A stretch of DNA of 64,000 nt from Streptomyces ambofaciens ATCC 23877 (GTDB lineage Bacteria > Actinomycetota > Actinomycetes > Streptomycetales > Streptomycetaceae): contig NZ_CP012382.1 in NCBI RefSeq assembly GCF_001267885.1, positions 7,117,001 to 7,181,000 of the forward strand, in the 5' to 3' direction. A program made the translations under genes and the position numbers. The number at the start of each line of letters is the position of its first letter. Within the stretch, counting starts at the first letter, position 1. Of the stretch, positions 8,612 to 17,873 are shown piece by piece. The notes under the pieces are model-generated. The model was not told the origin of the DNA. It saw only the letters and a list, made by a program, of their open reading frames with translations, and did not search any database.

Positions 8612-8785
8612 GTGACACCGGAGACGACGAATCCAGAGCAACGCCCCAAGGAACGCATCGAGCGCGGGGGCCGCCGGCCAGGAGAGCTCGGCAGCCTCGA
8701 CGTGTGGGCCCGCTCCGCCCCCATCCGCCTCGCGGGCTACGAGGAGGACCTCGCCGAGCCCCACATCCTGCCCAGCGTGGACTGA
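8612..8785 (+). CDS. 57-residue small protein of unknown function
   Basis: GTG start with a textbook AGGAG 6 nt upstream. The product begins MTPETTNPEQRPKERIERGG and ends AEPHILPSVD. It is hydrophilic, Arg/Glu-rich at the N terminus, with a tryptophan-containing middle (LGSLDVWARSAPIRLAG), no signal peptide and no membrane segment. The strong ribosome site, in-frame codon bias and long upstream region argue for a real gene. I do not recognise a domain. The GNAT gene starts 54 bp downstream and probably has its own promoter. Confidence 0.7.
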   Translation: MTPETTNPEQRPKERIERGGRRPGELGSLDVWARSAPIRLAGYEEDLAEPHILPSVD

Positions 8786-8839
8786 CCGCGCGCGACCCGC
8801 AGGATCCGCCACAGGCATGGGCGTGCCAGACTCGCGCCC

Positions 8840-9319
8840 ATGCTGATCAGGGAAGCGACGGCCGGTGACTGGCCGCACATCTGGCCCATCTGGCACCGCA
8901 TCGTCGCGGCCGGCGAGACCTACGCCTGGGACCCGGACACGTCCGAGGAGGACGCCCGGGCCCTGTGGATGAACCCCGCCAAACGCGTCTACGTCGCCGA
9001 GGACGACGGCACCGTCGTCGCCTCCGCCTACGTCACCCCCAACTACGGCGGCCCCGCAGCGGGCATCGCCAACGCCGGCTTCATGGTCGACCCCGACCGG
9101 GCCGGCCGCGGCACCGGACGGGCCCTCGCCGAACACGTCCTGGCCGCCGCAGCCGCCGACGGGTACCGGGGCATGGTCTTCAACGCCGTCGTGGAGACCA
9201 ACCCCGCCGTACGCCTCTGGACCTCCCTCGGCTTCACCGTCCTGGGCACGGTGCCGGACGCCTTCGACCACCCGCGGCACGGGCGGGTCGGCCTGCACGT
9301 CATGTACCGCGCCCTCTAG
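8840..9319 (+). CDS. GNAT-family N-acetyltransferase
   Basis: 159-residue GNAT enzyme transferring an acetyl group from acetyl-CoA to an amine; substrate unknown. The pyrophosphate-binding loop is RAGRGTGRALAEH (about 88-100, the Q/R-x-x-G-x-G/A pattern). The N-terminal IREATAGDWPHIWPIW and the end strand LGFTVLGTVPDAF are typical of the phosphinothricin-acetyltransferase-like subgroup. No Shine-Dalgarno is present; CAGACT at 8827 lies 7 nt before the ATG, so the mRNA may be leaderless. Confidence 0.85.
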   Translation: MLIREATAGDWPHIWPIWHRIVAAGETYAWDPDTSEEDARALWMNPAKRVYVAEDDGTVVASAYVTPNYGGPAAGIANAGFMVDPDRAGRGTGRALAEHVLAAAAADGYRGMVFNAVVETNPAVRLWTSLGFTVLGTVPDAFDHPRHGRVGLHVMYRAL

Positions 9320-9351
9320 CGGGCCCCGCGGCGAGCGCCGGGACGGGGCGC

Positions 9352-10710
9352 TCACTCCAGGGGTGCCGTCCGCCGCCACGGGCGCAGCGCCTCGATCCGC
9401 TCCGCCAGCTCCAGCAGCGCCGCCTCCGCACCCGGTCGCCCCACCAGCTGTACGGCGCAGGGGGCGCCCGAGGGCAGGGTGCCGACCGGTACCGCCATCG
9501 CGGGCCAGCCGGTCAGGTTCCACGGCGGAGTGAAGGGCGAGTAGGCCGTGTCGGCCACGATGTTGCGCAGCCAGCCCCGCTCGTGCCAGGGCGCGGCGGC
9601 GGGGGAGCGGCGGGCCAGCGCCGGGGTGAGCAGGACGTCGTACGCCTCGAAGAACGGCTCCAGGCGTGCGCGCAGTGCCTCGCGTCCCTCGCCGGCGGCG
9701 GCCGTGCGTACGAAGGCCCGCCCGAGGGCCGCGTGCACCCGGGTCCGCCGGGCCAGCCGGCGCCGGTCCAGTCCCCGGGCGTCCACCGCCGTGCCCGCCG
9801 TCCAGTGGGCCAGGGCGGTGAGACCCAGCGAGGCGGGGTAGGGCGGGTCGGCCCGCCGCACCTGGTGACCCGCCTTCATGAGCAGACCGGCCGCCTCGCG
9901 GACGGCGTTCGCGTACGGGCGGGAGACGGGGACGCCGGCCAGGGGGCTGCGCGCGGAGGCCGCGATCCGCAGGGTGCCGCCGTCCGCGCGGCGCGGCGGT
10001 CCGCCGTCCGTGAGGTCGTCGCCGGCGAGGACCGCCAGCATCAGGCGCGCGTCCTCGACCGTCGTGGCCAGCGGCCCGTTCTCGGACATGCCGAACCAGT
10101 CGCCCTCGCCGATGCCGGCCGGGACCACACCGTGGCCCGGTTTGATGGTGACCAGGCCGCAGTTGGCCGCCGGAATGCGCAGCGAGCCCATGCCGTCGTT
10201 GCCGAGCGCCAGCGGCACCAGACCCGCGGCGACCGCGGCGGCGCCGCCGCCCGACGAACCGCCCGCGGAGCGGGCCGGGTCCCACGGGTTGCGGGACGTG
10301 CCGTGCACGCCCTCGGTGGTGCCGAACACGCACAGCTCGGGCACGTTGGTGAGGCCCACCACCACCGCCCCGGCCGCCCGCAGCCGGGCCACGGTGACGT
10401 GGTCCGCGGCCGAGGGCGTGTCCGGCGTCGCCGCGGAACCCACGCGCTTCGACTCGCCGCACACCGCGAGGTTGTCCTTGACCGCCACCGGCACGCCCGC
10501 CAGCGGGAGTTCGGCCAGGTCGCTCCGGGCGCCCACCTCGTCGGCCTCGCCGAGCGCCGCTTCGGCCCGGACTGCGCGGAAGGCACCGACGCGGCCGTCC
10601 AGGCGCTCGATCCGGGCGAGATGGTCCGCCACCACCTCGCGGGGCGTGGCGCGCTTCTCGCGGACGGCGGCGGCGATGTCGGCGGCGGTCCGGCCGGCCC
10701 AGCTGGTCAC
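9352..10710 (-). CDS. amidase (amidase-signature family)
   Basis: 452-residue cytoplasmic hydrolase of C-N bonds. The Ser-cisSer-Lys triad is visible: K78 in VAVKDN, the cis-Ser at about 153 in GGSSGGG, and nucleophile S176 in GNDGMGSLRIP. The family usually has GTDGGGS; here N and M replace T and G around the loop. The start is GTG behind GAGGAG. Without GatB/GatC neighbours it is a stand-alone amidase, not the tRNA amidotransferase subunit. Confidence 0.88.
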   Translation of the reverse strand: MTSWAGRTAADIAAAVREKRATPREVVADHLARIERLDGRVGAFRAVRAEAALGEADEVGARSDLAELPLAGVPVAVKDNLAVCGESKRVGSAATPDTPSAADHVTVARLRAAGAVVVGLTNVPELCVFGTTEGVHGTSRNPWDPARSAGGSSGGGAAAVAAGLVPLALGNDGMGSLRIPAANCGLVTIKPGHGVVPAGIGEGDWFGMSENGPLATTVEDARLMLAVLAGDDLTDGGPPRRADGGTLRIAASARSPLAGVPVSRPYANAVREAAGLLMKAGHQVRRADPPYPASLGLTALAHWTAGTAVDARGLDRRRLARRTRVHAALGRAFVRTAAAGEGREALRARLEPFFEAYDVLLTPALARRSPAAAPWHERGWLRNIVADTAYSPFTPPWNLTGWPAMAVPVGTLPSGAPCAVQLVGRPGAEAALLELAERIEALRPWRRTAPLE

Positions 10711-10834
10711 GGAGGGGCTCCTCGGGGTGCGGGAACGGGACTACTGACGAGTACGTGAGCACTCTGCCCGCCAGGACGCCTCCGCGTCGAGAGGGCCCGA
10801 GCGGCGGAGGCACGCGGCGCGCTCCGGCTCCCTC

Positions 10835-10940
10835 GCCGCCGCCCGCCGCCCTCACGTCGTCCGTCCGCCGCCCGCCGCCCGCCGCCCTCACGCCGTCCGT
10901 CCGCCGCCCGCCGCCCTCACGTCGTCCGTCCGCCGCCCGC
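10835..10940. repeat. imperfect 29-36-bp tandem repeat in the amidase/mannosidase intergenic region
   Basis: The block CCGCCCTCACG(T/C)CGTCCGTCCGCCG occurs three times, with anchors (CCCTCACG) at 10849, 10885 and 10914. The rest of the 419-bp gap (10711-11129) shows no gene; GGAGGA before 11130 is the mannosidase ribosome site. Confidence 0.75.
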
Positions 10941-11129
10941 TCCGCCGACGGCCCGCGCCTCGCGCCGGGGGAGGGTGCCGCACGGTTCGGAGGACGCGCG
11001 GTGGGGGAGCTGTACACCACGTCCGCCCCTGTGACCCCGACCCGCCTTCGGTGAACCGCCGACTCCGAAGCCGCCCCCGCCGGCCGCCGGCCGCGCCGGA
11101 ACACCCGCCCCGACCACGGAGGACCCCGC

Positions 11130-14100
11130 ATGCATGACGACCGCGACCTGGTCGAAGCCCGCCTCGAACGCGTCCTCGACGAGCGCATCCGCCCCGCCGT
11201 GTACCCCGAGTCCGTGCCGCTCGACGTCGCCGTGTGGCACGCGCCCGGCGAGCCCGTGCCGGTCGCCGAGGGGCTCGCGGCCGACCCCGAACCCATAGAG
11301 GTGGGCGCCCGCTGGGGCGCCCCCTGGGGCACCAGCTGGTTCCGCGTCACCGGGACCGTGCCCGAGGAGTGGGCCGGGAGGACCGTCGAGGCGGTCCTCG
11401 ACCTCGGTTTCGACGAGAGCATGCCCGGCTTCCAGTGCGAGGGCCTGGTCTACCGGCCCGACGGCACCCCGGTGAAGGGCCTCAGCCCGCGCAACCAGTG
11501 GGTGCGCGTCGCCGCCCCCGCCACGGGCGGCGAGGAGGTCCGCCTGCACGTCGAGGCGGCTTCCAACCCCGTCATCTTCGGCCCCCGCCCCTTCGTGCCC
11601 ACGCCGCTCGGAGACAAGGAGACCGCCGGCGACGAACCGCTCTACACCCTCGCCCGCATGGACCTCGCGGTCCTAGACGAGACGGTGTGGCACCTGGTGC
11701 TCGACCTGGAGGTGCTGAGCGAGCTGATGGCCGAGCTGCCGGTGGACTCGCCCCGCCGCTGGGAGATCCTCCGCGCCGTGGACAAGGCCCTGGACGCGGT
11801 CGACCTCCAGGACGTCAACGGCACGGCGGCACAGGCCCGTGCCCGCCTCACCGGCGTCCTCTCCGCCCCCGCCGCCGCCTCCGCGCACCGCATCAGCGCC
11901 GTCGGTCACGCCCACATCGACTCGGCGTGGCTGTGGCCGCTGCGCGAGACCGTCCGCAAGGTCGCGCGCACGGCGTCCAACATGACCGCCCTGCTGGAGG
12001 ACGAGCCGGACTTCGTCTTCGCCATGTCGCAGGCCCAGCAGTGGGCCTGGGTGCGCGACCACCGGCCCGAGGTGTGGGCACGGGTGAAGAAGGCCGTGGC
12101 CGACGGCCGGTTCGTGCCGGCCGGCGGCATGTGGGTGGAGTCGGACACCAACATGCCGGGCTCCGAGGCGATGGCCCGGCAGTTCGTGCACGGCAAGCGC
12201 TTCTTCCTCGACGAGTTCGGCGTCGAGAACGACGAGGCGTGGCTGCCCGACACCTTCGGCTTCGCCGCCGGGCTGCCGCAGATCATCAAGGCGGCCGGCG
12301 CCAAGTACCTGCTGACGCAGAAGATCTCCTGGTCGCGGACGAACAGGTTCCCGCACCACACCTTCCGCTGGGAGGGCATCGACGGCACCCGGATCTTCAC
12401 GCACTTCCCGCCCGTCGACACCTACAACTGCTCGATGCGGGGCGACGAGATCGCCCACGCGGCCCGCAACTTCCGGGACAAGGGCGTGGCCCGGCACTCG
12501 CTCGCTCCCACCGGCTGGGGCGACGGCGGCGGCGGCACCACCCGCGAGATGGTCGCCAAGGCCGCCCGGCTGCACGACCTCGAAGGGTCGGCGACCGTCA
12601 CCTGGGAGACCCCGCGGGCCTTCTTCGCGAAGGCCGAGGCCGAGAACCCCGAGCCGCCGGTCTGGGTCGGCGAGCTCTACCTGGAACTGCACCGCGCCAC
12701 CCTGACCAGCCAGGCCAGGACCAAACAGGGCAACCGCCGAAGCGAACACCTGCTGCGGGAGGCCGAGTTGTGGGCGGCCACGGCCGCGGTGCGCACCGGG
12801 TTCCCCTATCCGTACGACGACCTGGACCGCATCTGGAAGACGGTCCTGCTCCACCAGTTCCACGACATCCTGCCCGGTTCCTCCATCGCCTGGGTGCACC
12901 GCGAGGCGCGCGCGACCTACGACCGCGTCGCCCGGGAGCTGGACGGCATCATCGACGCCGCCCAACGCGCCCTGGCCGGCGAGGGCGACACCCCGCTCCT
13001 CTTCAACGCCGCCCCCCACACCCGCACCGGCGTCCCGGCCGGCGCCGCCGCCGCTCCCGTCACCGAGGGCCGCACCGTCCTGACCCCCCGCCCGGAGGGC
13101 GGTCACGTCCTGGACAACGGACTGCTGAGGGTCGGGATCGACGGCCGCGGTCTGCTCGTGTCGGTGTACGACCTCGCGGCCGACCGCGAGACGATCGCGC
13201 CGGGCCGGGCGGGGAACCTCCTCCAGCTCCACCCCGACCTGCCGAACAAGTGGGACGCCTGGGACGTCGACGAGTTCTACCGCAACACCGTCACCGACCT
13301 CACCGACACCGACGAGGTCGGCCCCGGCGACGACGGCGCCTCGGTGCGGGTCGTCCGCCGTTTCGGCTCCTCCCGCGTCACCCAGACACTGACGCTGGCG
13401 CCGGGGGAGCGGCGGCTGGAGGTGGACACCGAGGTCGACTGGCACGAGACGGAGAAGTTCCTCAAGCTCGCCTTCCCGCTCGACCTGCATGCCGAGCGGT
13501 ATGCCTCGGAGACCCAGTTCGGGCACTTCCACCGGCCCACCCACACCAACACCAGCTGGGAGGCGGCCAAGTTCGAGGCGTGCAACCACCGCTTCGTCCA
13601 CCTGGAGGAGCCCGGCTGGGGCGTGGCGGTCGTCAACGACTCGACGTACGGCCACGACGTGACCCGCACCGTCCGCACCGACGGCGACGCGGGGACGACC
13701 ACCACCGTGCGGGTGTCGCTGCTGCGTGCCCCGCGCTTCCCCGACCCGGAGACCGACCAAGGCGTGCACCGCTTCCGGCACGCGCTGGTGCCGGGTGCGG
13801 ACATCGGCGACGCCGTGCGCGAGGGCTGGCGGATCAACCTGCCCGAGCGGCGGGTGCCGGGCGCGGGCGAGGTGGCGCCGCTGGTGACGGTCGACCACGA
13901 CGCGGTCGTGGTCACCGCCGTGAAACTGGCCGACGACGGCAGCGGAGACGTGGTGGTCCGCTTCCACGAGGCCCACGGCGGCCGGGCCAGGGCCACCCTG
14001 ACGGCCGGGTTCCCCGTCGCGGAGGCGGCGGTCACCGACCTGCTGGAGCGCCCGGCGGCCGAGCAGGGGCCCGCGATCGAGCAGGACGGTGAGCGGATCG

Positions 14101-14153
14101 CCGTACGGCTGCGCCCGTTCCAGCTGACGACCCTGCGCCTGAGGCGCGCCTAG
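11130..14153 (+). CDS. alpha-mannosidase, glycoside hydrolase family 38
   Basis: 1007-residue retaining alpha-mannosidase acting on mannosyl glycans, probably cytoplasmic since no signal peptide is present. Zinc-binding H260-x-H262-x-D264 in GHAHIDSAWLWP is the HxHxDxxW signature, and nucleophile D374 is in LPDTFG. The central three-helix domain and beta-sandwich C-terminal parts complete the normal GH38 length. The ATG follows GGAGGA by 6 nt. It is transcribed alone and ends at a strong hairpin. S. coelicolor has a similar gene in this neighbourhood (remembered as SCO0948). Confidence 0.92.
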   Translation: MHDDRDLVEARLERVLDERIRPAVYPESVPLDVAVWHAPGEPVPVAEGLAADPEPIEVGARWGAPWGTSWFRVTGTVPEEWAGRTVEAVLDLGFDESMPGFQCEGLVYRPDGTPVKGLSPRNQWVRVAAPATGGEEVRLHVEAASNPVIFGPRPFVPTPLGDKETAGDEPLYTLARMDLAVLDETVWHLVLDLEVLSELMAELPVDSPRRWEILRAVDKALDAVDLQDVNGTAAQARARLTGVLSAPAAASAHRISAVGHAHIDSAWLWPLRETVRKVARTASNMTALLEDEPDFVFAMSQAQQWAWVRDHRPEVWARVKKAVADGRFVPAGGMWVESDTNMPGSEAMARQFVHGKRFFLDEFGVENDEAWLPDTFGFAAGLPQIIKAAGAKYLLTQKISWSRTNRFPHHTFRWEGIDGTRIFTHFPPVDTYNCSMRGDEIAHAARNFRDKGVARHSLAPTGWGDGGGGTTREMVAKAARLHDLEGSATVTWETPRAFFAKAEAENPEPPVWVGELYLELHRATLTSQARTKQGNRRSEHLLREAELWAATAAVRTGFPYPYDDLDRIWKTVLLHQFHDILPGSSIAWVHREARATYDRVARELDGIIDAAQRALAGEGDTPLLFNAAPHTRTGVPAGAAAAPVTEGRTVLTPRPEGGHVLDNGLLRVGIDGRGLLVSVYDLAADRETIAPGRAGNLLQLHPDLPNKWDAWDVDEFYRNTVTDLTDTDEVGPGDDGASVRVVRRFGSSRVTQTLTLAPGERRLEVDTEVDWHETEKFLKLAFPLDLHAERYASETQFGHFHRPTHTNTSWEAAKFEACNHRFVHLEEPGWGVAVVNDSTYGHDVTRTVRTDGDAGTTTTVRVSLLRAPRFPDPETDQGVHRFRHALVPGADIGDAVREGWRINLPERRVPGAGEVAPLVTVDHDAVVVTAVKLADDGSGDVVVRFHEAHGGRARATLTAGFPVAEAAVTDLLERPAAEQGPAIEQDGERIAVRLRPFQLTTLRLRRA

Positions 14154-14160
14154 CGCCGCA

Positions 14161-14195
14161 CGGTCCGGCTCACCGGCGCGCGGTGAGCCGGACCG
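14161..14195. terminator. bidirectional hairpin between convergent genes
   Basis: A 15-bp perfect stem (CGGTCCGGCTCACCG and its complement) around a GCGCG loop, between the mannosidase stop and the end of the lipase-maturation-factor gene. Confidence 0.8.
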
Positions 14196-14202
14196 GGGCC
14201 CG

Positions 14203-15624
14203 CTACGGCCTGTCCGGCGCCCCGGCCAGCCGGGTCGGCGGCAGGTACTCCCGCACATACGTCCGCTGCCAGCACGCGCCCGTCTCCCGCAGCTCGCGCC
14301 ACGTCGTGTACCGGTACCGGAACAGCCGGGCGCGGACGAAACGGGGCGGTGCGTCGGCCGGGAACGGGGAGCGGCGCAGCAGCCTCAGTGTCGCGCGGTC
14401 GTTCTCCAGCAGCCGCTCCACCAGGGTGCCGAACCAGGAGCCGGCGTACGAGGGCGAGAGCGCGGCGAACCACATCAGCCAGTCCAGCCGCAGGTGGTAC
14501 GGCGCGAACTGGCGCGGCCAGCGCCGCGGGTCACCGGGCTTGCCCTTGAACTCGTACTCCCGCCAGTCCGAGTCCTCGCGGGCCACCTCGTCGGCGGTGC
14601 CCTCGATCACCACCTCGTAGCGGACCCGGCTGACGGTGCCGAAGGCGCCGTAGGTGTTGACCAGGTGCAGCGGGTCGAAGGAGCGGTTCATCACCTGGCG
14701 GCGGGAGACCATGTTGCGGACGGGCCGGTGGCTGAGGAAGAGCAGCAGGGCCGCGACCGCGAGGACCACGACCTCGTACCAGAGCGGCGCGGGGGACACG
14801 GACGGCGGATCGGCCGGGAACCGCACCGCCGACAGGGCCAGCACGATGGTGATCCAGTTCAGCCAGGAGAAGTTGCCCGACAGCACCAGCCACAGCTGGG
14901 TCACGATCATCAGTGCCGCGGCGGCCGTCGCGACGGGCTGCGGCGTGAACAGCAGGAAGGGCACCACGAGCTGCGTGACGTGGTTCGCGGCCACCTCCAC
15001 GCGGTGCAGCGGCCGGGGGAGCCGGTGGAAGAACCAGCTCAGCGGCCCCGGCATCGGCTGGGTCTCGTGGTGGTGGTCCAGGCAGGTCAGCTTCCGCCAG
15101 CACTCGTCGCCGCGCATCTTGATCAGCCCCGCCCCGAACTCCACCCGGAAGAGCAGCCAGCGCAGCAGGAAGAGCACCAGGACCGGCGGCGCCACCTCGT
15201 CGTTGCCGAGGAAGACCGCGAGGAAGCCGGTCTCCAGCAGCAGCGACTCCCAGCCGAAGGAGTACCAGGTCTGCCCGACGTTGACCACCGACAGGTACAG
15301 CGCCCACGGCACCAGCCACAGCAGCATCGCCCCCCACAGCGGCAGCAGCGCGTCCAGCCCCGCCACCAGCGCCGCCGACACCGCGCAGCCCGCCCAGGCG
15401 CAGCACGCGAAGAGGCGGTCCGAGTAGCGGAGCTGGAACAGGCTGGGCGCCCGCCTGAACGGCACCCGCTCCACGAAGCGGGGCACGGGCAGCATGCCGC
15501 GCTCGCCGATCAGCGGACGGAACTGCAGGGCGGCGGTCAGGAAGGCGACCAGGTACATGACGGCCAGGGCCCGCTGGAAGACCAGCCTGCTCAGCCAGTA
15601 GTCGGGTGCGGTGAACCACTCCAC
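14203..15624 (-). CDS. lipase maturation factor (LMF1-like) membrane protein
   Basis: 473-residue polytopic protein of the lipase maturation factor family; vertebrate LMF1 helps fold secreted lipases, while the bacterial role is not established. It opens with the family segment around APDYWLSRLVFQRALAVMYL and has about eight hydrophobic spans. The segment FLLRWLLFRVEFGAGLIKMR is followed by DECWRKLTCLDHHHETQPMP, a highly conserved LMF stretch. The C-terminal domain near RYEVVIEGT and the tryptophan-rich LDWLMWFAA end also fit. The GTG is preceded by GAGAGGAGC. It is divergent from the SpoIIE-type phosphatase. Confidence 0.85.
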   Translation of the reverse strand: MEWFTAPDYWLSRLVFQRALAVMYLVAFLTAALQFRPLIGERGMLPVPRFVERVPFRRAPSLFQLRYSDRLFACCAWAGCAVSAALVAGLDALLPLWGAMLLWLVPWALYLSVVNVGQTWYSFGWESLLLETGFLAVFLGNDEVAPPVLVLFLLRWLLFRVEFGAGLIKMRGDECWRKLTCLDHHHETQPMPGPLSWFFHRLPRPLHRVEVAANHVTQLVVPFLLFTPQPVATAAAALMIVTQLWLVLSGNFSWLNWITIVLALSAVRFPADPPSVSPAPLWYEVVVLAVAALLLFLSHRPVRNMVSRRQVMNRSFDPLHLVNTYGAFGTVSRVRYEVVIEGTADEVAREDSDWREYEFKGKPGDPRRWPRQFAPYHLRLDWLMWFAALSPSYAGSWFGTLVERLLENDRATLRLLRRSPFPADAPPRFVRARLFRYRYTTWRELRETGACWQRTYVREYLPPTRLAGAPDRP

Positions 15625-15741
15625 GGCCGCGCTCCTCTCGTACGATCACGCTCCGTGTACCCCGGTGGGCGGGCGGCCCTCCACGACCCGGGCGGCGGAC
15701 AGGAGTCGAGGAATCGGACAAACCCTGGCAAGGTGGAGCTC

Positions 15742-17832
15742 ATGGTTGATCGGGGAGCGAGTGCCCTGTCACTCCCGGACGACTGGCCCGCCCACCCGGA
15801 CCCCATCCTGGCGCTCAACCGCATGGGCAGCTTCGACTGGGACCTGGACACGGGACTGTTCCACATGGACGCCCAGGCCCACGAGGTGTTCGATCTGCGC
15901 CCGGACGAGTACGACGGGCGGCCGGAGTCGCTGGCGGTGCGCGTCCCCGCGGCCGAGGGCAGCCGCCTGGACGCCATCGTCGCCCGGGCCATGAAGGACG
16001 GCAGCGAGAACTACGGGACCTACTTCCGGCTGCGCACCCGCGACGGCACCCTGCGCTGGACCCGTACCCAGGGTTACATCCGCCGCGACGAGACCGGCCG
16101 CCCCCGCCGCATCATCGGCATCGTCCGCGACGCCACCCAGGAGGTCGGCGACATCGAGGCCCGCCGCGAGCAGGCCGCGCAGGACGAGGCCCGCAGGCGC
16201 CTCACCAACGTCGTCCAGCTCGCCACGGCCGCCCTCGCGCACGCCCGCACGGTGGACGACGTCATCGAGGTCCTGCGCGACACCCACGGCCTCACCCGCC
16301 TCGGCGCCACCAGCCTCGTGATGGGGCTGGTCGAGGCCGGCCGCATCCGGCTGGTCGCCGACGGCCCCGACAACAGCTTCGTCCCCGGCACCCGCGTCAC
16401 CCGGATCGACGAGCCGTACCCGATGAGCGAGGCCGTGCGGACCCTCAGCCCCCGCTTCATCGAATCGCCGGAGGAGTTCGAGGAGCGCTACCCCCTCCTG
16501 TGGCAGCACATCACCCACCTGAACATCACCGCGGCCGCCTATCTGCCGCTGATCGCCCAGGCCCGGCCGATCGGCGCGATCGGGCTCCTCTACAGCGACC
16601 GGCGCGGCTTCTCCCCGGAGGACCGCAACGTGCTGGTCGCGCTCGGCAGCGGCATCGCGCAGAGCCTGCAACGGGCCATGCTCTACGAGCAGGAGACGGA
16701 CCTCGCCGAGGGCCTCCAGCAAGCCATGCTGCCGCGCTCCATCCCCAGCGTGCCCGGCTGCGACGTCGCCGTCCGCTACCGCGCGGCCACCATCGGCGGC
16801 GCCTTCGGCCGCGACATCGGCGGCGACTGGTACGACCTGATCCCGCTGCCCGGCGGACGCGTGGGCGCCGTCATCGGCGACGTCCAGGGCCACGACACGC
16901 ACGCCGCCGCCGTCATGGGCCAGCTGCGCATCGTGCTGCGCGCCTACGCCGCCGAGGGCCACCCCCCGGCCACCGTGATGGCGCGGGCCTCCGTCTTCCT
17001 CCACGAACTCGACACCGACCGCTTCGCGACCTGCCTGTACGCGGAGGCCGACCCGGCCACCGGCGTGGTCCAGGTGGTCCGCGCCGGGCACATCGACCCC
17101 CTGCTGCGGCACGGCGACGGCAGCTGCCGCCGGGTGCCCGTCGAAGGCGGCCTGCCGCTCGGCCTGTCCGCCGAGTTCGGGCGTCTCGCCTACCCGGTCT
17201 CCACCGTCGAGCTGGACCCGGGGCACACGCTGGTGCTGTGCACCGACGGTCTGGTCGAGGAGCCCGGTGCCGACCTGGACGAGGGGATAGAGGCCCTCAC
17301 GGCGCTGGTGGCCTCCGGCCCGCGGGACGTCGGAGACCTGGCCGACCGGCTCATCGAGGTGGCCGAGGAGCGCCGCGGGGACGACGACGTGGCGCTGCTC
17401 CTGCTGCGCCGGCACGGGCTGGGAACGCCCCGGACCTTCGGCCGGCTCCAGCAGCACGTGTCCCCGGGCGACCCCGAGGCCCTCACCGAGGCCCGGCACA
17501 TGATCCGCGCCGCGGTCCGTGCCTGGGGCGCCGGGCAGCAGAGTGACGAGATCGAACTGGTCGCCGACGAACTGGTCACCAACGCCCTCATGCACACCGA
17601 GGGCTCCGCGATCGTCACCCTGCGGCTGCTCACCGGGACCGACCGCCGGCTGCGGGTCGAGGTGGAGGACTCCTCCAGCGCCCTGCCCCGCCGCCGCGAC
17701 GCCGGGGACTCCGGCGTCTCCGGACGAGGTCTGCTCCTGGTCGAGACGCTCGCCGACCAGTGGGGCGTGGAGGCGCGCGGGCGCGGCAAGTGCGTGTGGT
17801 CCGAGTTCCTCGTCTCCCACCGCTCGGGCTGA
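15742..17832 (+). CDS. PAS-GAF-SpoIIE (PP2C) phosphatase with C-terminal HATPase
   Basis: 696-residue cytoplasmic signalling protein combining an RsbU-type phosphatase with an RsbW-type kinase-like domain, as in many Streptomyces partner-switching regulators. Order: PAS about 20-130 (GSFDWDLDTGLFHMDAQAHEVFD), GAF about 155-320, SpoIIE phosphatase about 335-550 (IGGDWYDLIPLPGGRVGAVIGDVQGH carries the metal-binding Asp residues), HATPase about 565-690 (ELVADELVTNALMHT, then DSGVSGRGLLLVE). The ATG at 15742 has GGTGGAG 3 nt upstream; longer in-frame extension has no gene-like composition. No sigma or anti-anti-sigma gene is adjacent. Confidence 0.9.
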   Translation: MVDRGASALSLPDDWPAHPDPILALNRMGSFDWDLDTGLFHMDAQAHEVFDLRPDEYDGRPESLAVRVPAAEGSRLDAIVARAMKDGSENYGTYFRLRTRDGTLRWTRTQGYIRRDETGRPRRIIGIVRDATQEVGDIEARREQAAQDEARRRLTNVVQLATAALAHARTVDDVIEVLRDTHGLTRLGATSLVMGLVEAGRIRLVADGPDNSFVPGTRVTRIDEPYPMSEAVRTLSPRFIESPEEFEERYPLLWQHITHLNITAAAYLPLIAQARPIGAIGLLYSDRRGFSPEDRNVLVALGSGIAQSLQRAMLYEQETDLAEGLQQAMLPRSIPSVPGCDVAVRYRAATIGGAFGRDIGGDWYDLIPLPGGRVGAVIGDVQGHDTHAAAVMGQLRIVLRAYAAEGHPPATVMARASVFLHELDTDRFATCLYAEADPATGVVQVVRAGHIDPLLRHGDGSCRRVPVEGGLPLGLSAEFGRLAYPVSTVELDPGHTLVLCTDGLVEEPGADLDEGIEALTALVASGPRDVGDLADRLIEVAEERRGDDDVALLLLRRHGLGTPRTFGRLQQHVSPGDPEALTEARHMIRAAVRAWGAGQQSDEIELVADELVTNALMHTEGSAIVTLRLLTGTDRRLRVEVEDSSSALPRRRDAGDSGVSGRGLLLVETLADQWGVEARGRGKCVWSEFLVSHRSG

Positions 17833-17873
17833 TTCCCACTGGCACTGTCGGTCCCCGGTGGCACCCTGGACCT

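Noticed and set aside
10835..10940. Possible CRISPR array (three copies of about 30 bp)
   Set aside because: There are no unique spacers between copies, units are imperfect and abut directly, and no cas gene is present.
14494..15741. A long in-frame N-terminal extension of the SpoIIE-type phosphatase
   Set aside because: It is antisense to the lipase maturation factor gene, has Arg/His/Gln-rich filler composition, and a good start with GGTGGAG exists at 15742.
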